Shown here in pieces: positions 59,415-64,000 of a stretch of 64,000 bases of DNA. How positions within the stretch are numbered: the first letter of the stretch is position 1; the number at the start of each line of letters is the position of its first letter. The stretch lies in NCBI GenBank assembly GCA_964513215.1, contig CAZELU010000006.1, positions 1-64,000 of the forward strand. The letters are read 5' to 3'. Both the position numbers and the translations under genes were made by a program. The notes beneath the pieces are model-generated. The model saw nothing but the letters and a program-made list of their open reading frames with translations. It searched no databases and was not told the origin of the DNA. This DNA is from Casp-actino8 sp964513215. Its GTDB lineage: Bacteria; Actinomycetota; Acidimicrobiia; Acidimicrobiales; Ilumatobacteraceae.

Positions 59415-60413
59415 TCAGGCCTGGTTCTCGCCGCCGAAGATCTCCGAGACGGACGTGTCGTCGAAGACGGCCGACAACGCGTCGGCGATGATCGGAGCGA
59501 CTGACAACACCTGGATCTTGCCGATCCGCTTCTCGGGTGCGAGCGGCAACGTGTTGGTCAGGATCACTCGGTCGATGCGCGACTTCTCGAGACGTTCGAT
59601 GGCCGGACCCGACAAGACGCCGTGGCTGGCCATGGCCCAGACCTCGGTTGCACCCTTGTCGAGCAACAGGTGAGCCGCCGAGACGATGGTTCCGCCGGTG
59701 TCGATCATGTCGTCGGTGAGGATGCACAGACGACCTTCGACGTCGCCGATCACGTCGAGGGCCTGGGCGGTGTTGGTGGTGCCCTTCGGGCGACGCTTGT
59801 AGACGAAGGCCAGGTCGGCACCCAGGTGCTGCTGCATGCGTTCGGCCACTTTGATGCGACCCGCGTCGGGCGACACGATCACGGGGTCCTTGGCGTTCTC
59901 ACGGATGTACTGCTCGATCACGGGCATGGCCGTGAGGTGGTCGACCGGTCCGTCGAAGAAACCCTGGATCTGACCACTGTGAAGATCGATCGAGACCATG
60001 CGCTTGGCGCCGGCCGCCTTGAACAAGTCGGCCACCAGTCGCGCGGTGATGGGTTCACGGCCTTCGGCTTTGCGATCCTGGCGTGCGTATCCGTAGAACG
60101 GACACACCGCGGTGATGCGCTTGGCCGAGGCGCGTTGCGCGGCGTCGATCATGATGAGTTGTTCCATGATCGAGTCGTTGATGCTTCGGCCGTCGCAACC
60201 GAAGTGACTCTGCATGATGAACACGTCGCAACCGCGAACGCTCTCACCGAAGCGGGGACGAACTTCGCCGTTGGCGAATTCGACCAGGTTGGGATCTCCG
60301 AGTTCGATGCCGAGGTGTTGGGCCACTTCGTGGGCCAGAGCCAGGTGGGTGCGCCCCGAATAGAGGGCCATCCGCTTGGTCGTCACCTTGTCCACGAAGT
60401 CACCGTCTCCCAC
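59415..60413 (-). CDS. prs: Ribose-phosphate pyrophosphokinase
   Basis: Makes PRPP from ribose 5-phosphate and ATP (332 aa). Features are ANGEVRPRFGESVRG, DVFIMQSHFGCDGRSIND, the YGYARQDRK ATP loop, SIDLHSGQIQGFFDGPVDHLTA and the PRPP-binding ILTDDMIDTGGTI. GTG 60413 and GTG 60395 (VDKVTTKRM, with GGGAG upstream) are both possible starts. The intergenic 59271-59414 shows no clear feature. Confidence 0.95.
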   Translation of the reverse strand: MGDGDFVDKVTTKRMALYSGRTHLALAHEVAQHLGIELGDPNLVEFANGEVRPRFGESVRGCDVFIMQSHFGCDGRSINDSIMEQLIMIDAAQRASAKRITAVCPFYGYARQDRKAEGREPITARLVADLFKAAGAKRMVSIDLHSGQIQGFFDGPVDHLTAMPVIEQYIRENAKDPVIVSPDAGRIKVAERMQQHLGADLAFVYKRRPKGTTNTAQALDVIGDVEGRLCILTDDMIDTGGTIVSAAHLLLDKGATEVWAMASHGVLSGPAIERLEKSRIDRVILTNTLPLAPEKRIGKIQVLSVAPIIADALSAVFDDTSVSEIFGGENQA

Positions 60414-60445
60414 TGTCGTCCCGTCGCTCTGTGAATGTCGTCCCG

Positions 60446-60545
60446 NNNNNNNNNNNNNNNNNNNNNNNNNNNNNNNNNNNNNNNNNNNNNNNNNNNNNNN
60501 NNNNNNNNNNNNNNNNNNNNNNNNNNNNNNNNNNNNNNNNNNNNN
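60446..60545. other. Assembly gap (100 N) between glmU and prs
   Basis: No shared flank is visible, so some sequence may really be missing here. Confidence 0.95.
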
Positions 60546-60560
60546 ACGTGTTCCCGGGGC

Positions 60561-61664
60561 TCACTCGCTCGAATCATAGAACGCGCCCGTCTGCTGGCCG
60601 TCAGCCACACGCGTGCCGGGCACGAGGTTGGCGTACGGTCCGACGCGCGCGCCGACTCCGATTTCCGAATCACGAGCGACCGAGTTCTCGACGATGGCGC
60701 CGTCGCCGACCACGCAGTCGACCAGGCGCGTCTGGGGTCCGATTTCGCATCCCGAGCCGATGACCGTGCGTCCCTGAATGATGGTGCCGGGGAACAAAGT
60801 GACGTCGCGACCGAACGTGACATCGACGTCGACGAAGGTCTGTCGCGGATCGAGCATCGTGACGCCGTTGAGCAGCCAGCGGCGGTTGGTGCGGGCACGC
60901 AATTCGCGCTCGGCCAAGGCCAGCTGCCAGCGGTCGTTGACGCCTTGGGTCTCGGCGGCATCGGCCACCACGGCTCCGACGCGATGGCCCATCCCGGACA
61001 GAACCGAGATCACGTCGGTCAGGTAGTACTCCTTCTGCACGTTGTTGGGAGTGACTCGTCGCAATGCTGGGCCGAGTAGATCGCGACGGAAGGCGTAGAT
61101 GCCGGTGTTGAATTCCTTGATCGCCCTCTCGTCGGCTGTCGCGTCGCGCTCCTCGACGATGCGTTCGACGCGGCCGTCCTTGGTGCGGATGATGCGTCCG
61201 TAGCCGGTGGCATCGGGGAGAGAGGCAACGAGCACGGTGGCGGCCAGGCCGTTGGACTCGTGATGGGTGACCAGTTCGTCGATCGTCTCCTTGCGCAGGA
61301 GAGGTGTGTCGCCGGTGAGAACCAGCACCGTGGAGGTGTCGTCGATGTCGTCGGAGGCGTTGGCCAAGGTGGACACGTCGAGCGCCTGGAGTCCGACCGA
61401 TGCGGCATCTCCCGTGCCGCGTTGCACCTGTTGTTCGGCGAACGACACGTTGGCCCACACCGGGGCGTCGTCCTGGACCCGCTTGGTGACCCGCTCGGCG
61501 CCGTGGCCCACCACCACGACCGAGCGATCGGGTGTCACGAGTTCGAGCGAGTGGATCACGTGCATGACCATGGGTCGCCCGCAGATGAGGTGCAGAGGCT
61601 TGGGGCGGTCGGAGCGCATTCGCGAGCCCTCGCCAGCCGCGAGGATGATGGCGTAGACCGGCAC
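60561..61664 (-). CDS. glmU: GlmU with shortened acetyltransferase domain
   Basis: The uridyltransferase domain (about residues 1-230) is complete: IILAAGEGSRMRSDRPKPLH, QRGTGDAAS, LTGDTPLL, YGRIIR and EFNTGIYAF. The left-handed beta-helix begins (LLNGVTMLDPRQTFVD, then hexapeptide repeats) but the protein stops at residue 367 with GAFYDSSE. Bifunctional GlmU runs to about 450-490 aa and carries its acetyltransferase residues beyond this point. The stop is 15 bp from a gap, yet the coding sequence diverges from GlmU before the gap, so the truncation seems real. The enzyme should form UDP-GlcNAc but not acetylate glucosamine 1-phosphate. Confidence 0.9.
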   Translation of the reverse strand: MPVYAIILAAGEGSRMRSDRPKPLHLICGRPMVMHVIHSLELVTPDRSVVVVGHGAERVTKRVQDDAPVWANVSFAEQQVQRGTGDAASVGLQALDVSTLANASDDIDDTSTVLVLTGDTPLLRKETIDELVTHHESNGLAATVLVASLPDATGYGRIIRTKDGRVERIVEERDATADERAIKEFNTGIYAFRRDLLGPALRRVTPNNVQKEYYLTDVISVLSGMGHRVGAVVADAAETQGVNDRWQLALAERELRARTNRRWLLNGVTMLDPRQTFVDVDVTFGRDVTLFPGTIIQGRTVIGSGCEIGPQTRLVDCVVGDGAIVENSVARDSEIGVGARVGPYANLVPGTRVADGQQTGAFYDSSE

Positions 61665-61717
61665 GGAACCGTTATAGCAACGCAGATCAGTCGAACGGGG
61701 GCACGGGCTCCGGGCTC

Positions 61718-61792
61718 TGGCTCCGGGGAGAGGGATCGAACCCCTATTCGCGGAACCAAAATCCGCTGTCCTACCGATTGAACGACCCCGGA
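61718..61792 (-). tRNA. tRNA-Gln (TTG anticodon), CCA encoded
   Basis: Full cloverleaf on the minus strand: acceptor TCCGGGG/CCCCGGA, anticodon arm GCGGA-TTTTGGT-TCCGC with TTG at 34-36, T loop TTCGATC, discriminator G, and an encoded CCA at 61720-61718. It lies 53 bp upstream of glmU in the same direction, as in many actinobacteria. Confidence 0.95.
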
Positions 61793-61850
61793 AAGTGCCG
61801 TCACCCTACCGGGCGACTCGTTGACCAGCCCGAACAGGTGGTGGATGGCG

Positions 61851-61880
61851 TTGGCTCGCACTCCCGTCCGTCGCTAGCGT
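61851..61880 (+). promoter_or_regulatory. Predicted promoter of bS22 gene
   Basis: TTGGCT (61851-61856) and TAGCGT (61875-61880) are separated by 18 bp. A start near 61888 gives a leader of about 83 nt. Confidence 0.45.
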
Positions 61881-61970
61881 CGGGTCCCTGACGTTGAACG
61901 TCTGTTGGCTTGGGCTCCGAGCCGAAGCAAGCACGAGACAAGCACAACACGAGAACGACACGAGGTCGAC

Positions 61971-62063
61971 ATGGGTTCGCTCATCAAGAAGCGTCGCAAG
62001 CGCATGCGGAAGAAGAAGCACAAGAAGATGCTTCGCCGTACGCGTCACCAGCGTCGCAAGTAG
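61971..62063 (+). CDS. Ribosomal protein bS22 (AURKAIP1/COX24 domain), 30 aa
   Basis: Tiny, extremely basic protein: MGSLIKKRRKRMRKKKHKK followed by MLRRTRHQRRK. This matches the actinobacterial bS22 protein first seen in mycobacterial ribosomes, bound near the decoding centre. It is intact and complete. It is read between the divergent tRNA-Gln/glmU unit and the convergent ispE. Confidence 0.93.
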   Translation: MGSLIKKRRKRMRKKKHKKMLRRTRHQRRK

Positions 62064-62111
62064 TTCTCGAGCGCTGTTTTCCCGAGCGACGTACCGCTCG
62101 GCTCACGTCGT

Positions 62112-62959
62112 TCAGCGGTGCCGCGTGACCAGCACGCGAGCGCCGGGTAGATCGTCGGCGATATGGCCGTGATCTCCCAACAAGAACCAGGTGGCTCCAC
62201 TGCCGGCCAAAGTCGGTTCGACTCCTGCTGAATCGGTGATCTTCTTCTTCCACGTCGCCAATTCGGGTTCGACCATCAGGGCTGCCGGTTCGAGGTCGTT
62301 GGTCGGGTGCCTTGGCCCGCCCATGTCGTCCCACGCGCGATAGGCGAGGGGAGTGCTCACGGTGAGCGGCGGAACCACGAGTGTGACGAGTCCGGGTTCT
62401 TCGGCCAATGGTTCGACGATCTCGCCGATCCCTCGCACGATGGCGCGGCCGCCGCGAACGCAGAACGGCACATCGGCGCCGATTGAGGCGGCAAGATCGA
62501 GATCGTCGACGCCGGCCCAGCGGAAGATCGCAGCGGCATCGGCCGAACCGCCACCGAGTCCACCTCCGTGCGGGATGTCTTTGCGAACCTCGACCCTGGC
62601 GTGTCGACCGCAGGCGGCCAGCGCCCGCGACACGAGATCACGACCGTTGCCCACGAGTCCGTCGCTGAACGGACCGGTGTAGACGACGGAACTCGNNNNN
62701 NNNNNNNNNNNNNNNNNNNNNNNNNNNNNNNNNNNNNNNNNNNNNNNNNNNNNNNNNNNNNNNNNNNNNNNNNNNNNNNNNNNNNNNNNNNNNNNTCGTT
62801 CTGGCTCAGTTCATCGATCGTGAGCGTGTCGTGGAAGTCGAGTGTCGTCATGACGGCATCGATCAGGTGGTAGCCATCGGCGCGCACACCGGTGATGCGC
62901 AGGCTCAGAGTCAACTTCGCCGGAGCGATCTCCGAATGACGGATCGAATGACTGGCCAT
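62112..62959 (-). CDS. ispE: 4-diphosphocytidyl-2-C-methyl-D-erythritol kinase, interrupted by a gap
   Basis: GHMP kinase of the non-mevalonate isoprenoid pathway. Right of the gap: EIAPAKLTLSLRITGVRADGYH with the catalytic Lys and His region. Left of the gap: IPHGGGLGGGSADAAAIFRW, GADVPFCVRGGRA and the C-terminal LAGSGATWFLL. The two flanks are in different frames across the 100 N, so some bases are missing; homology suggests only a few residues. ATG 62959 overlaps the rsmA stop as TGATG. Confidence 0.93.
62696..62795. other. Assembly gap (100 N) inside ispE
   Basis: Only TCG is shared by the flanks. The true gap is probably short. Confidence 0.95.
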
Positions 62960-63816
62960 CACGCTCGAGCACCTGCGCACACGGCGGTCGTCAGGCGTCC
63001 CCACGCGTACACGTCGAGTTCTTCGGGTCGTGCTTCGGGTGACACGCCGGCGGCAGCGAACATCGCGGGCTCCACGCGGTCGGCCAGCGAACGGCGCAGC
63101 ATCTTGCGCCGTTGTTGGAAGCCCGCGCGAACCAACGAGAAAAGAACCTCACGATCGACGTCCACCGCGGGTCGATCGTGACGCACCACTTCGATGATCG
63201 ACGATGTCACCTTCGGGCGGGGCACGAACACGGTGGGCGGAACGTCGCCGAGAATGCGGGCGGTTCCCCAGTACGCGACTTTCACCGAGACCGCACCGTA
63301 ATCGGATGATCCTGGTTGGGCCGCCAGACGTTGAGCCACTTCCTTCTGCACCATCACGACGATGCGGCGTACACCCGGAACGTCGTCGAGGAGATCGGCG
63401 ACGAGTGGCGTGGCGACGTTGTACGGCAGATTGGCGACGACAACCGCACCGTGCTCGTGATCGGGACCGTGATCGGGACCGTGATCTGGGGCTAGACGAT
63501 TCCAGTCGAGTTCACGGGCATCACCCTCGATCACCGTCACATTGGGCAGGTCGCGCACCACGTGGCGCAGGACTGGAGCAACGCCGTGGTCGACTTCGAT
63601 CGCAGTGATCTTGGCACCGGTCTCGGCCAGAGCGAGAGTGAGCGAGCCGAGGCCAGCTCCGATTTCGATCACGTGATCCGTCGAACTCACATGGGCGAGC
63701 CGCGCGATGCGCCGTACGGTGTTCGGATCGGCGACGAAGTTCTGACCGAAGGCGCGGCGGGGGGCCAGGCCGTGTTCTTCGAGAAGAGTGGTGATGTCGC
63801 GTCGGGAGTGGGTCAC
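62959..63816 (-). CDS. rsmA: 16S rRNA (adenine1518/1519-N6) dimethyltransferase
   Basis: KsgA methyltransferase (285 aa) acting late in 30S assembly. RRAFGQNFVAD, the SAM motif VIEIGAGLGSLTLAL, ITAIEVDHG, VEGD-like VIEGDARELDW, and the catalytic VVVANLPYNVATPL are present. An in-frame 12-bp repeat adds PDHGPDHGPDHE just before the NLPY motif. GTG 63816 is the only start that leaves the upstream gene clear. Confidence 0.95.
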   Translation of the reverse strand: MTHSRRDITTLLEEHGLAPRRAFGQNFVADPNTVRRIARLAHVSSTDHVIEIGAGLGSLTLALAETGAKITAIEVDHGVAPVLRHVVRDLPNVTVIEGDARELDWNRLAPDHGPDHGPDHEHGAVVVANLPYNVATPLVADLLDDVPGVRRIVVMVQKEVAQRLAAQPGSSDYGAVSVKVAYWGTARILGDVPPTVFVPRPKVTSSIIEVVRHDRPAVDVDREVLFSLVRAGFQQRRKMLRRSLADRVEPAMFAAAGVSPEARPEELDVYAWGRLTTAVCAGARA

Positions 63817-63826
63817 GAGCCTGATC

Positions 63827-64000
63827 TCAGAAGTTGATTTCGACCGGAATCGGAGCGTCCACGAGATCGGCCAGATCGAGGAACACATCGGTGTGCACGA
63901 TGATCACGCTGCCGTCACGCAACGCTTCGATCGACACGTTGTTGCACTTGATCTGGCGACCGTTGTTCAAATTGGTCACGGTGATGACAGCGCCGATGAG
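63827..64000 (-). CDS. C-terminal end of a gene leaving the right edge; possible RlpA-like double-psi barrel protein
   Basis: The last 57 codons are visible. VTVTNLNNGRQIKC resembles the strand-turn-strand of RlpA-type double-psi beta-barrels, and the chain ends LADLVDAPIPVEINF, where such domains close the barrel. It stands where actinobacteria carry rpfB, directly upstream of rsmA and ispE, so a cell-wall role is plausible (inference). The family call is tentative. Confidence 0.5.
   Translation of the reverse strand, partial: LIGAVITVTNLNNGRQIKCNNVSIEALRDGSVIIVHTDVFLDLADLVDAPIPVEINF

Noticed and set aside
61888..62172. Leaderless CTG-started frame overlapping bS22
   Set aside because: It follows a -10 at the right distance, but its residues are unlike any family and it runs out of frame across the well-supported bS22 gene.
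1..64000. Prophage, integrative element or insertion sequence
   Set aside because: No transposase, integrase, phage structural gene, terminal repeat or att-like duplication was found. The only long direct repeats are assembly overlaps.

Overview
The window looks like chromosomal DNA of a high-GC actinobacterium, most likely of the class Acidimicrobiia (for example a relative of Ilumatobacter). That placement is an inference from gene content. It rests on mycothiol S-conjugate amidase, the 30-residue ribosomal protein bS22, an F420-type LLM oxidoreductase, and the actinobacterial block rsmA-ispE ... tRNA-Gln-glmU-prs-rplY-pth-mfd-mazG-eno-ftsB. No phage, insertion sequence, CRISPR array or rRNA was seen. 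Five 100-N gaps show a draft scaffold; two of them are false gaps, flanked on both sides by the same 55 bp.

Layout. 0-5.5 kb: a fasciclin lipoprotein, a RidA-like protein, a methylmalonyl-CoA mutase large subunit, and an epimerase/FAD-oxidoreductase pair. 5.6-11.5 kb: a small membrane protein and the operon lpd-E2-lipBA-pirin. In this operon lipoate attachment (LipB) and sulfur insertion (LipA) are fused in one protein directly behind their substrate, the E2 lipoyl domain. 11.5-16 kb: an M24 peptidase and a four-gene molybdenum-hydroxylase maturation operon (MoxR/CoxD, VWA/CoxE, CoxI-like, XdhC). 16-25 kb: Nudix, thioesterase, two acyl-CoA dehydrogenases, an iron permease with an operator-like palindrome, IlvD, LysE, and a cluster of small genes (DUF3039, FmdB, a 44-aa membrane peptide, DUF4031, rhomboid). 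25-41 kb: a GGDEF-EAL protein, a PEBP lipoprotein, Mca, an SCP2-like protein, a ChbG-like deacetylase, a nuclease lipoprotein, thiolase, NudC, an S9 peptidase, an LLM oxidoreductase, TauE, an OafA-type acyltransferase, a DAO-type oxidase and a PAP2 protein.

41-50 kb holds the structural subunits of a form II CoxL-type molybdenum hydroxylase: small Fe-S and medium FAD subunits together, the large subunit 5 kb away. Between them lie a cobalamin-binding-type protein, a LarA-like protein and a three-gene ABC-2 exporter. 50-64 kb is the conserved housekeeping block.

Two translation features run through the window. First, about 22 genes or first-in-operon genes start 6-8 nt after a TANNNT hexamer with no Shine-Dalgarno sequence, which points to leaderless mRNAs. 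This rule was used to choose many starts. Leadered or operon-internal genes instead often show GGGGG or GAGG-type ribosome sites, or overlap the previous stop (ATGA, GTGA, TGATG). Second, at least two genes (DUF4031 and the MazG/methylase protein) have N-termini that can only be reached from a CTG codon overlapping a TGA as CTGA, and a third may do the same.
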